DNA of 64,000 nucleotides from an uncultured Bacteroidales bacterium (GTDB lineage Bacteria > Bacteroidota > Bacteroidia > Bacteroidales > Paludibacteraceae): the NCBI GenBank assembly GCA_900317745.1, contig ONHW01000001.1:62001-126000 (forward strand). Direction: 5' to 3'. The notes beneath the pieces are model-generated. The model was not told the DNA's origin and ran no database searches. It saw only the letters and a program-made list of their open reading frames with translations. Positions within the stretch are counted from its first letter, which is position 1, and every line of letters begins with the position of its first letter. Positions 44,737 through 53,041 of this stretch are shown here, piece after piece. The position numbers and the translations under genes were made by a program.

Positions 44737-46947
44737 ATGGCTTGGACTTGGAGAAAGAGAAAGAGTATTCTGCCGGGAGTTAGACTGAATTTCGGCAAAA
44801 GAGGTATAAGCACCACTATTGGACCGCGCGGTGCAAGCATGACGTTTGGTCCGAATGGAACATATCTTAATACGAGCATTCCCGGTACGGGATTGTATAA
44901 CAGACGCCGAATCGGCGGGAAAAACAATACTACAATGACTAACGATAATTCTGGCTGTAAAGGAACATTCTTGTCGTTTCTATCAGTAGTGCTATGGTTC
45001 CTTGTTGTTAGCACAGCTTTATTAGGCTTTGCTATTAACACTTGGGTGGGTTGTGCATTTATAGGAGTTGTGATATTATCACATATAATTGTAGCTATCA
45101 TAGCCAATCATAGAGAAAACGCAGCATCCAGATCCGTAAGTATAGATCCTTCAAGCTCGCTAAGGGAAGCTCTTTATCAAGACGAGATAAAGAAAGCAGA
45201 AAATACGCCCCATGATATAACCAAGGATTACTACAAACAAGTTACAAAGGTCGCAGAAGAACTTTATGCAGATTACGAGAGAGTCCTAAAAACGCCTAAT
45301 CTTGATAGTCTTATAGAATCACTTGGAATAACTTTCAAGATGAATGGTCGTATTACAACGTCCAATAGTGATAAAATCCGTCTACTATTCTGGGTAGATG
45401 TTACTCGTTGTTATACAGGATTGGGACATCTAATAGATTTGGATAGTAAGGAAGGGTTTGGATTACTTTACTTTATCGCTCTCACCCAAGGATGTTCACA
45501 AGGAAAGCCTTTTTCAGAATTGGCTTTCATAAAAGGTGCTTATCAAAAAGATGCAGAATCAATACTCAAAAGCGTAAAAGCATTTATTGATACTGCTCCG
45601 ACTTATTCAGAAATATTTCTACTATCTCGTTTGTTAGCGTCTAACGACTCGAAATTACATCGTAAGTTCCTTGTAGATATCTATCGCTTTGCGTCAATTA
45701 CTGCAAAAGCGGATAACACCGTTACATCCGAAGAGGCGGAATGGTTAAGCAATATTATGAAAATGCAGGGCAACGGCAATCAAGAAATAGTTCCGGAAAT
45801 GGATGATGAGCCTATTAAATCACCAGTTGTGCGCCCTGTGATTACCTCTCAATTAGATCCTATGTTTGCGGATGTAGCAAGATGGGTTGTAGCAAAACAA
45901 GAAGGATCTACGTCAAGAATACAGAGACAGTTTGAAATAGGTTATAATCGTGCAGGGAATTTATCCGACCAATTGCAGGAGGCAGGCATAGTTGGACCGA
46001 ATAAAGGAGTTAAAGGGCGCGATGTTCTTATTCAAGATCCACAAAAACTGGAAGAACTACTTATGTTGCTTTTGCAAGATGATTACTCTAATCCGACTGG
46101 AAGTAGTTTTTCTACAGGCGCAAAGCCTATCTCAAAACCCAAATCTCAAAACCCATCTAAGATGTTAGATTCGTTAATTGGTCTTGAATCGGTAAAAAAA
46201 GAGGTTGAGACACTGACCAATTTCATCAAGATACAGCAGACACGCGAGGCTAAAGGATTGAAAACGTCCGCAGTATCTTATCATTGTGTCTTTACTGGTA
46301 ATCCGGGAACAGGAAAAACAACCGTAGCCAGAATCCTTGCTAAGATATACAAGAATTTAGGAGTTGTCTCTAAAGGTCATTTAATAGAAACAGACCGTGC
46401 CGGTTTAGTAGCTGAATATGTAGGACAAACGGCTGTGAAGACTAACAAAATCATCGATAGTGCTTTAGATGGTGTTCTCTTTATAGACGAGGCATATTCT
46501 CTTATAAGCAAGAGCGAAAATGACTATGGCAAAGAAGCAATTGCTACACTTCTTAAACGCATGGAAGATAATCGTGACCGTCTCATCGTGATTCTTGCCG
46601 GCTATACAAAAGAAATGAAAGACTTTATTGACTCCAACCCGGGTCTGCAATCCCGTTTCAACCGTTATATAGAGTTCCCGGATTATTCAGCTGAGGAATT
46701 GTTGCAGATTTTTGAAGTCAGCATGAAAAAGTATGACTACCATTTTGGAGAAGGGACGAAAGAGGCTCTACAGCAATACTTTAAAAATGAGGTTGCTCAT
46801 AAGGATGCAAACTTTGGCAATGGACGATTGGTGCGAAATGTATTTGAAAAAACTTTGGAGAGGCAAGCTAACCGTCTCGCGCAAGAAGTTAATCTGACAA
46901 CTGATAAATTATCGCAAATAGAGCCAGAGGATTTACCAATAAAATAG
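44737..46947 (+). CDS. DUF4236-TerB-FtsK gamma-CbbX-type AAA+ protein
   Basis: The protein has 736 residues and several parts in order: DUF4236 (residues 3-60, RLNFGKRGISTTIGPRGAS and TYLNTSIPGTGLYNRRR); two membrane segments (about 76-125); a TerB-like helical region (about 195-350, ending FASITAKADNTVTSEEAEWL); an FtsK gamma winged helix (about 374-435, STSRIQRQFEIGYNRAGNLSDQLQEAG); and a CbbX/SpoVK-type AAA+ domain (about 470-720) with Walker A from Gly521 (GNPGTGKTT), Walker B around Asp584 (VLFIDEA) and an SRFNRYIEF stretch near the arginine finger. FtsK gamma reads DNA in FtsK, so a membrane-bound DNA-sensing remodeller is possible. The combination is unusual. Confidence 0.85.
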   Translation: MAWTWRKRKSILPGVRLNFGKRGISTTIGPRGASMTFGPNGTYLNTSIPGTGLYNRRRIGGKNNTTMTNDNSGCKGTFLSFLSVVLWFLVVSTALLGFAINTWVGCAFIGVVILSHIIVAIIANHRENAASRSVSIDPSSSLREALYQDEIKKAENTPHDITKDYYKQVTKVAEELYADYERVLKTPNLDSLIESLGITFKMNGRITTSNSDKIRLLFWVDVTRCYTGLGHLIDLDSKEGFGLLYFIALTQGCSQGKPFSELAFIKGAYQKDAESILKSVKAFIDTAPTYSEIFLLSRLLASNDSKLHRKFLVDIYRFASITAKADNTVTSEEAEWLSNIMKMQGNGNQEIVPEMDDEPIKSPVVRPVITSQLDPMFADVARWVVAKQEGSTSRIQRQFEIGYNRAGNLSDQLQEAGIVGPNKGVKGRDVLIQDPQKLEELLMLLLQDDYSNPTGSSFSTGAKPISKPKSQNPSKMLDSLIGLESVKKEVETLTNFIKIQQTREAKGLKTSAVSYHCVFTGNPGTGKTTVARILAKIYKNLGVVSKGHLIETDRAGLVAEYVGQTAVKTNKIIDSALDGVLFIDEAYSLISKSENDYGKEAIATLLKRMEDNRDRLIVILAGYTKEMKDFIDSNPGLQSRFNRYIEFPDYSAEELLQIFEVSMKKYDYHFGEGTKEALQQYFKNEVAHKDANFGNGRLVRNVFEKTLERQANRLAQEVNLTTDKLSQIEPEDLPIK

Positions 46948-46954
46948 AAATGCA

Positions 46955-47749
46955 ATGGAAGGAAAGATAAGAAGGATAAAGGTTAATCTTGTGCTATTAT
47001 TAGCGCTCATTATTGCTATTGTCATTTGTGCTGCGTATACTGCAAAGACTGAGTCGGAGCGATATGAATTGCCAAAATTACAATCATCACAACCGGAAAA
47101 GATCGTGCATCATACGGGCTATACGGTTAGTTTCAACACTGATTGGCTTATCCCCAACTGGGTGGCTTACGAACTAACAGCAGAAGAAGTACAAGGAGTA
47201 GAACCGCGTAGTAATAAATTCGAACCTGATCCGCAAATTTGGCAAAGCCCAAATACCGATGAGTACAAGAATTCGGGCTATGACCGTGGTCACATGGCTC
47301 CCGCCGCTGACATGAAGTGGAGCAAGCAAGCGATGGAAGAGAGTTTTTATACATCGAACATTTGCCCTCAAAACAAAAATCTTAACAAAGGAGATTGGAA
47401 AGATTTGGAAGAGCATGTTCGTGCTATGGCGACTAAATACGACCACATTTATATAACTTGTGGACCGATTGTCTCAACAAAGCCTAAAACAATTGGACAA
47501 AACTCATATATCAATAGAGTGTCTGTGCCCGATGCATTCTACAAAGTCATCCTACGGAAGAATAAAGAATCATGGAGTGCTGTCGGATTTATGATGCCCA
47601 ACCAAGCAGGGCATAAACCACTTAATAAGTACGCTATGTCTGTGGATGACATAGAAATCATCACTGATATTGATTTCTTTGTTGCCCTACCGGATAGTAT
47701 AGAAGAAATTGTAGAATCAACATATAATCTTAAGGACTGGGATTTATGA
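46955..47749 (+). CDS. DNA/RNA non-specific endonuclease, membrane-anchored or secreted
   Basis: This 264-residue protein has an N-terminal hydrophobic segment (about residues 10-30, VNLVLLLALIIAIVICAAY), then a nuclease of the NUC1/Serratia type: active-site motif D110-R-G-H113 with MAPAADM after it, SNICPQNKNLNKGDWKDLEEHV with the metal-binding asparagine, and YITCGPI. These beta-beta-alpha metal nucleases cut DNA and RNA without sequence preference. The hydrophobic segment puts the catalytic part outside the cytoplasm, on the membrane or secreted after cleavage. Its stop overlaps the start of hxsA (ATGA). No immunity gene of known type is seen beside it. Confidence 0.9.
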   Translation: MEGKIRRIKVNLVLLLALIIAIVICAAYTAKTESERYELPKLQSSQPEKIVHHTGYTVSFNTDWLIPNWVAYELTAEEVQGVEPRSNKFEPDPQIWQSPNTDEYKNSGYDRGHMAPAADMKWSKQAMEESFYTSNICPQNKNLNKGDWKDLEEHVRAMATKYDHIYITCGPIVSTKPKTIGQNSYINRVSVPDAFYKVILRKNKESWSAVGFMMPNQAGHKPLNKYAMSVDDIEIITDIDFFVALPDSIEEIVESTYNLKDWDL

Positions 47750-48507
47750 AAAACTCATTCAGGAAATTGTTAAATGGAATGTTGGTCGCTTCAACCGCAA
47801 GCATAGCGACTACTGCCGATAGTGCGAATATCCCCGCAATAGTAGATGACATGACTAACGGAGGAAAACTTCTGGCAGGAGTAAGCAAAGTCGCATCCAA
47901 GCAACTGCAAAAGTACATCATCAAGTTTGGGAATGGCGGTTCGTATGTCGTTGCAGGACACCGTAGCCATAGTTCGCATCGATCACATAGTTCCCATCGC
48001 TCCAGTTCCGGTGGCTACTATGGAGGAGGTTCCTCGTCTTCCTCTTCTTCTACGACAAGAAAGACGACATCTACTCCTATAGTAACAAAAACCACGCCTG
48101 TTGACACAGTAGTAAAACCTGTTGAAGAAAAGCCAAGAACGACTCCAGTCGCTACTGCTCAAGATACAGTACAAAATATTGTACAAGATACCGTACAACA
48201 GCAGAAACCGGCTACCCAAAACACAACTTCCAAACCGACTATCAACAACGGGAACTATATCTTCTCGTTAGGTGACCGCACATTGCAAGTTGGTTGTATC
48301 GGTACAGATGTGAAAGTGTTGGCAGCTTTGTTGCAAAAGCACGGATTTATTGAGGCTCCGGATATCGAAACAAACGCTAAAGGCTATGTGATCTACAACA
48401 AAGCTATTGCGGAAGGTGTGAAGAAATTCCAGAAAGTGGCTAAACTGCCTGTGAATGGTATCGCCAATCAAACAACCATCACTACACTTAGAAACTACGG
48501 CAAGTAA
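47746..48507 (+). CDS. hxsA: His-Xaa-Ser repeat protein HxsA
   Basis: The protein has 253 residues. An N-terminal segment (residues 1-30, GMLVASTASIATTADSA) could be a signal peptide. Five contiguous HXS tripeptides stand at residues 72-86 (HRS, HSS, HRS, HSS, HRS), followed by GGYYGG and a serine run. A threonine-, proline- and glutamine-rich linker leads to a C-terminal peptidoglycan-binding domain (residues about 175-253: LGDRTLQVGCIGTDVKVLAALLQ, EGVKKFQKVAKLPVNGIANQTTITTL). It fits the TIGR-defined HxsA family, the presumed substrate of the radical SAM enzymes HxsB and HxsC. The peptidoglycan-binding end suggests that the modified region is displayed at the cell wall. Confidence 0.9.
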   Translation: MKNSFRKLLNGMLVASTASIATTADSANIPAIVDDMTNGGKLLAGVSKVASKQLQKYIIKFGNGGSYVVAGHRSHSSHRSHSSHRSSSGGYYGGGSSSSSSSTTRKTTSTPIVTKTTPVDTVVKPVEEKPRTTPVATAQDTVQNIVQDTVQQQKPATQNTTSKPTINNGNYIFSLGDRTLQVGCIGTDVKVLAALLQKHGFIEAPDIETNAKGYVIYNKAIAEGVKKFQKVAKLPVNGIANQTTITTLRNYGK

Positions 48508-48806
48508 TGGTGACGCTTTCCATTGATAGAACCATCTTCACTGATGAAGTGATCAGCAAGGCGGTATATTGGGAAGCAAACCAATATATCGTCACTCGTC
48601 AGCTGAATGGGAACGCTGAAACGCTTTGTTTTGAGCCAAAGCCGAATTACCAAGAGGAAGAAAATGCGCTCAAAGATCGTTTCCTAACTCGTCTCAATGA
48701 CTTCAAAGTGCAGCAGATTGTAAATGATGAGACCAAAGATCTACGCACAATTCTCTATATTAAGGCGTTTGCCAATAACGACGATTTTGAAGAAATATCC
48801 GAATAG
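48507..48806 (+). CDS. hxsD: His-Xaa-Ser system protein HxsD
   Basis: This 99-residue protein has the pattern RLNDFKVQQIVNDETKDLRTILYIKAF, which resembles the LLNDYxLRE signature of HxsD. The family occurs only with HxsB and HxsC, and may be a recognition or scaffold factor for the substrate. Its start overlaps the hxsA stop (TAATG) and its stop touches the start of hxsB. Confidence 0.82.
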   Translation: MVTLSIDRTIFTDEVISKAVYWEANQYIVTRQLNGNAETLCFEPKPNYQEEENALKDRFLTRLNDFKVQQIVNDETKDLRTILYIKAFANNDDFEEISE

Positions 48807-50216
48807 ATGTACTACTTGCTGCCATTCCGATTCAAGCGATTTGAAGATGAAGAATTGCTTGTCAATGAGGTGGGAGATTATCTATTTTGTCCACAAGGTA
48901 CGGCATCGCGTATCGTCAATCGTGAACTGACTGAAGATGAAGACCTTTATCACGATTTGTTGGCAAACTTCTTTATCTCACCGACACCAATTCCACCAAC
49001 CATAGATGTCTTGGCTACGCGTTTGCGTACAAAGAAAGCCTTCCTTGATTCGTTCACTGCTTTACATATCTTTGTTCTCACGCTTCGTTGTAATCAGAGC
49101 TGCGTCTATTGCCAAGCCACGAGCCAACAGGAATGCGCGCACGGCAAAGATATGCAGTTGTCGGACTTGCTCAAAGCCGTTGAACTGATGTTCCGCTCTC
49201 CTTCCGAACATCTTACAATGGAGTTCCAAGGCGGCGAACCATCCCTTGTGCCTCATCTTGTCCGTGCTGCCATTGAGAAAGCAGAAGAAATCAACCAATC
49301 TGCACACAAGACACTGACATACGTACTATGTACCAACAGCGTCAACCTCACAGATGAAGTGCTTTTTCTTTGCAAGCAATACAACATCCTCATATCTACT
49401 TCGTTGGATGGACCACGTGCCTTGCATAATTCAAATCGCGGAAAGATTGACAGTTATGAGAAAGTGGTGGCTGGTATTGCTCGTGCGCGGCAAACTTTAG
49501 GCGAAGACAAAGTGTCTGCGCTGATGACAACATCTGTTTCCGCGTTAGATTATCCTAAAGAGATTGTTGATGCCTACCGCGAAAATGGTTTCCGCTCTAT
49601 CTTCATTCGCGCACTCAATCCATACGGATTAGCTACAGAAAACAACGATTGGGAAGCATATACAACGCGCTTCATTGAGTTCTACAAACAGATGTTGGAC
49701 TACATCATCGAGATCAACAAGTCCGGTGAATTGTTTGTGGAAGAGTTCACGCGTCTTATCCTACAGAAAATCCTCACACCGTTCCCGATTGGCTTTGTGG
49801 ACTTGCAATCTCCGGCAGGAATCGTAAATAGTGTAGTCGTATATAATTATGATGGCTGTGTCTATGCCTCAGACGAATCGCGCATGTTGGCAGAGGCTGG
49901 AGATTATACCTTCCGTTTGGGAAAAATTTCCGATACTTATGAATCACTTTTCTACGGAAATAAAGCACAGCACTTTGCTGATTGTTGGGCAACTGAAACC
50001 ATAGCAGGGTGTTCTGATTGTTCCTTGCAATCTTACTGCGGAGCAGACCCTGTACGCAACTACAGCACACAAGGTTCTATGTACGGGCATCGCCCCACCT
50101 CTCTCTTATGCCGGAAATATAAAGCTATTATAGAACACATCCTTTCGCTACTCAAAAACCGTAGTGATGAAGTGATGCCGATTTTCACTAATTGGATTAG
50201 AGGCCGCAATGCGTGA
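48807..50216 (+). CDS. hxsB: His-Xaa-Ser system radical SAM maturase HxsB
   Basis: The protein has 469 residues. The radical SAM cluster motif is C95-x3-C99-x2-C102 (LRCNQSCVYCQ), followed by TMEFQGGEPSLVP and TNSVNLTDEVL. A C-terminal cysteine-rich region (CWATETIAGCSDCSLQSYCG to LLCRKY) is of the SPASM type and would hold auxiliary iron-sulphur clusters. An N-terminal part of about 85 residues precedes the SAM barrel. It is expected to modify the HXS repeat region of HxsA, but the chemistry is not known to me from experiment. It begins directly after the hxsD stop and overlaps hxsC by eight bases. Confidence 0.9.
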   Translation: MYYLLPFRFKRFEDEELLVNEVGDYLFCPQGTASRIVNRELTEDEDLYHDLLANFFISPTPIPPTIDVLATRLRTKKAFLDSFTALHIFVLTLRCNQSCVYCQATSQQECAHGKDMQLSDLLKAVELMFRSPSEHLTMEFQGGEPSLVPHLVRAAIEKAEEINQSAHKTLTYVLCTNSVNLTDEVLFLCKQYNILISTSLDGPRALHNSNRGKIDSYEKVVAGIARARQTLGEDKVSALMTTSVSALDYPKEIVDAYRENGFRSIFIRALNPYGLATENNDWEAYTTRFIEFYKQMLDYIIEINKSGELFVEEFTRLILQKILTPFPIGFVDLQSPAGIVNSVVVYNYDGCVYASDESRMLAEAGDYTFRLGKISDTYESLFYGNKAQHFADCWATETIAGCSDCSLQSYCGADPVRNYSTQGSMYGHRPTSLLCRKYKAIIEHILSLLKNRSDEVMPIFTNWIRGRNA

Positions 50217-51075
50217 TATTATAGACATGCAATCTAATGACAATGCGTTGTTCGTTACTGGACAATGCAACAATCATTGTCTTATGTGTTGCCAACCGCC
50301 GGTAAAGAAAGGAGACATCGACTTCTTCTTTGAGAAAAACATCCGTCTCATTGATAGTGCCCCTATCGAATTGCCCACAATTGGTATCACAGGCGGCGAA
50401 CCAACATTGCTCGGTGAGCGCCTCTTTGACCTAATTGTGCATATCCGCAAGCGCCTACCAAACACGCACATCCAAATTCTCTCCAATGGCCGTCAATTCG
50501 CTGATGGAGTCTACGCAGAAAAATTGGCACAAGTGTCCGAAGGAATGGTCATAGTAGGCGTGCCGTTTCATTCCGATTCGCCTATTATCCATGATTGCAT
50601 TGCTGGTGCTAAAAACGCCTATAACCAAACGCTTATTGGCTTATATAACCTTGCAGCCAATGATATTGACATTGAACTACGCGTTGTCCTGAACAAACAA
50701 AACTACCAACGCTTGCCGCAGATGGCGCGTTTTATATCCAAGAACCTTGCTTTTGTTTCATCCGTTGCTTTCATGGCCATGGAAGACATCGGTTATACCA
50801 TCAAGAACCATGACCTTGTGTGGATCGAACCAACAGACTACATGCCGGAACTGCAACAAGCGGTTCAGTACCTTTCCCAACTGGAGTTTGATGTCTCATT
50901 GTTCAATCTTCCACTATGTCTGTTGCAGGGAAACTTGCGTCCCTTTGCCAAACAATCTATTTCTGATTGGAAGAATAAGTATCTCCCAATTTGTGACACA
51001 TGCACAGCCAAATCCGAATGTTGTGGATTCTTTTCTACATCGAGATCTTTATTCCAAGGAATACATGCTCTTTAG
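50209..51075 (+). CDS. hxsC: His-Xaa-Ser system radical SAM maturase HxsC
   Basis: The protein has 288 residues. The cluster motif is C20-x3-C24-x2-C27 (GQCNNHCLMC), then IGITGGEPTLLGERLFDLI and LSNGRQFADG. It ends in a short cysteine cluster (CDTCTAKSECCGFF). It is the second radical SAM enzyme of the HXS cassette and may act with or after HxsB. It overlaps hxsB by eight bases and is the last gene of the operon. Confidence 0.88.
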   Translation: MRDIIDMQSNDNALFVTGQCNNHCLMCCQPPVKKGDIDFFFEKNIRLIDSAPIELPTIGITGGEPTLLGERLFDLIVHIRKRLPNTHIQILSNGRQFADGVYAEKLAQVSEGMVIVGVPFHSDSPIIHDCIAGAKNAYNQTLIGLYNLAANDIDIELRVVLNKQNYQRLPQMARFISKNLAFVSSVAFMAMEDIGYTIKNHDLVWIEPTDYMPELQQAVQYLSQLEFDVSLFNLPLCLLQGNLRPFAKQSISDWKNKYLPICDTCTAKSECCGFFSTSRSLFQGIHAL

Positions 51076-51386
51076 CATGAACTCATGCTGGTCTTTCCGA
51101 GGAAATTATTCCGGAAGCTAATGCCGTTTCGCTTATTGTGCTGTCTGATTGACTGTTGCTCTTTGTCTTGTGCGCTTTTGGTCAGCGCAGCGGTGTTCGG
51201 TTTCAGGCGGTATTCCGCCGTCCATGCGTCTTCCATTCCATGCGTCTGCCCAACACTATCCCTTTCTTCTTTTCCAGGCAAATCTGATTTGTCGCACTTT
51301 ATAAAAATTTGTACTGAAAATCGTGAGAACTAATCGCTCCGCTCCGAAGGATAAGAATCCCCACTTTTCTTATAAAATTTTTACAT

Positions 51387-51453
51387 GACTAACTTGACTA
51401 TCTTGACCAACTTAACCATTTCGCAGAACTTGGTCAACTTGGTCAACTTGGTC
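51387..51453 (+). repeat. Two inverted arrays of 9-bp repeats
   Basis: Three units of the GACYAACTT type (51387, 51396, 51405) are followed, 13 bases later, by three perfect AACTTGGTC units (51427, 51436, 51445). The second unit is nearly the reverse complement of the first (one mismatch), so the arrays could pair into a long hairpin. Confidence 0.75.
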
Positions 51454-51712
51454 ATATCATTTATACAAATTGATGAAAATAAAACACAAAGTAAATGGAA
51501 ATGCTAAAAATGCGTACGTAATCGCAAGATTTATATGAATTTTGTGGTTGAAATCGCAAATGGTTGTGTTGCCGAACTTGTGCGTTCTTAGTTGTTCTTG
51601 GTAGTTGTTAGTGCTTATCGGTGGCAAATCGCTCCTGGTAACGCCCAAATCGTGCACCATAATCGGCCCGTTTTCAATCCGTTTTCGATTCATTATCGGG
51701 TGAATCCTAGAC

Positions 51713-51757
51713 AATACTCGTTACCATCACCTTCCCATCACTTACCGTCGCACTACT
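51713..51757 (+). repeat. Dispersed repeat R2, copy 2
   Basis: Matches 23776-23840 from ATCCTAGACAATACTCG to TCGCACTACT, shorter by one internal repeat unit. Confidence 0.75.
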
Positions 51758-51844
51758 ATTTGGGGATAATTGTGGATAATTGTTGACCAAAGAAATAGAT
51801 ATGATTAGTTTGCTCAATTTGTGAACGTAAACAGTTCCTTCCGC

Positions 51845-51923
51845 ATAACCCGAGACGTGTATGAGACGAGAGCAAGAGCAACGCAAAAGCGAATTGAAAG
51901 CAGGTTAACCCGAGACTTATTTG
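51845..51923 (+). repeat. Dispersed repeat R1, copy 2
   Basis: Matches 23499-23577 at roughly 90% by eye, same orientation. Confidence 0.8.
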
Positions 51924-52103
51924 TCCAAAAGGGTGCGCACACACCGCCAGCGATTTGGCGATATCTGTTAGGCTATGCAGATCCGTAAGAGGAACCTCTC
52001 AACCATTGCCGCCGGGATTAACGGCTCATATATGCCTCGAAGAGGCGATAACACTTATTTTCGCTGTCTCCGGCTGCTGCCACAATCACAGGGAAAGGTA
52101 TGA

Positions 52104-52790
52104 TCAGGAGGCAGCCAGTTGTTTGTAACGCTCGATAAGTTTGTTGTGACGGATGAAGCCGTAAACAGCAACAAGGAGTGCGCCGAAAAGGTCGAGAATA
52201 AGATCCTGCATGGAGTCGCTCAAAGCGTCATGGCCGCAGAGCGGGATATCATCCGGCGTATAGATAGAACTGGTGGTGGTAGCCATGAACTGCTGCGTAT
52301 TGGTGCCCATGAGGCTGTCGTACGAATATTCGAGGATCTCCCAGAACGCACCCAATCCCAAGGAGAACATCACCAGAAAAAGGCAGAGAAACCACTTGTT
52401 GAAGTAGATATACTTGTCGTTCTCCGCCATGATAACATGAATGAGCCAGAGGGCAATCATCGACAACAGAAAACCGCTCTCGGCGTGCAGCAGCTTGTCC
52501 CACCACGGTACGCGTCCGTAAAGGTTGAGCCCATCACCAAGGATAAGCGATGAGAAACAGAAAATGACGATGAACACCGAGAGTATCCAGGGCACCTCGA
52601 TACGGAAATGCTTGCGCAGCAACTGCGGCAGGTACATGACCAACAACATGGCTACATATTGCAGACCGCGGAACACAATCTCGTCCCACAAACTTTGCTC
52701 CACAATAAGCCAGGATACATTCGCCACCGCCATCACGGCAATCAGCCACGTGGCGATACGGTTTAACTTATGAAGATTTTCACTACGCAT
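52104..52790 (-). CDS. DUF2238-like multi-pass membrane protein
   Basis: The frame is open from GTG at 52832, but that codon overlaps the promoter -7 element; ATG at 52790 (MRSENLHKLNRI) lies after the likely transcript start and gives 228 residues. Five or six membrane segments are visible. The motifs WWDKLLHAESGFLLSMIALWL and AFWEILEYSYDSL, then DALSDSMQDLILDLFGAL, are typical of the YjdF/DUF2238 family, whose function is unknown. Monocistronic, divergent from topA. Confidence 0.8.
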   Translation of the reverse strand: MRSENLHKLNRIATWLIAVMAVANVSWLIVEQSLWDEIVFRGLQYVAMLLVMYLPQLLRKHFRIEVPWILSVFIVIFCFSSLILGDGLNLYGRVPWWDKLLHAESGFLLSMIALWLIHVIMAENDKYIYFNKWFLCLFLVMFSLGLGAFWEILEYSYDSLMGTNTQQFMATTTSSIYTPDDIPLCGHDALSDSMQDLILDLFGALLVAVYGFIRHNKLIERYKQLAAS

Positions 52791-52831
52791 GGTATGATTC
52801 TTAGTTTTGGGCTTTCGCACAAAATGATGCA

Positions 52832-52863
52832 CAAAGGTACAAAAAATTTATGACATTTGCAAA
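52832..52863 (-). promoter_or_regulatory. Promoter of the DUF2238-like gene
   Basis: On the minus strand TTTG at 52863-52860 and TACCTTTG at 52839-52832, 20-base spacer. Confidence 0.8.
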
Positions 52864-52981
52864 TCTGCCAAAGAATTTCGAGTGTTTAGTCTGAAAACAA
52901 CAGGCTAAAAGCCACACAAAGTTACACAAACGTTGCACAATTCCGAATTTTCGGCAAACAATTCAAAAAAATCGAAAAGTA

Positions 52982-53013
52982 TTTGCTTTTTTAGAAAAAT
53001 TATTGTACCTTTG
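52982..53013 (+). promoter_or_regulatory. Promoter of topA
   Basis: TTTG at 52982-52985 and TACCTTTG at 53006-53013, 20-base spacer, 28 bases before the start codon. Confidence 0.85.
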
Positions 53014-53041
53014 CAGCCGTTTGAAAAAATAACACAGGTTA

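Larger units (their letters stand above)
51076..52103. other. Repeat-rich intergenic region after the second island
   Basis: No convincing gene in 1.0 kb. A perfect 7-bp inverted repeat (AGCATGA/TCATGCT, 51074-51089) follows hxsC without a T tract. Then come the 9-bp repeat arrays (51387-51453), and copies 2 of R2 (51713-51757) and R1 (51845-51923), both shared with the region after the first island. The last 170 bases show nothing recognisable. Confidence 0.65.

Noticed and set aside
51120-51310. Third copy of the three-hairpin element after hxsC
   Set aside because: Some short stretches look alike (GTTCGG, CCGCCG, CCATGCG), but the hairpins are not kept and alignment by eye is no better than chance.
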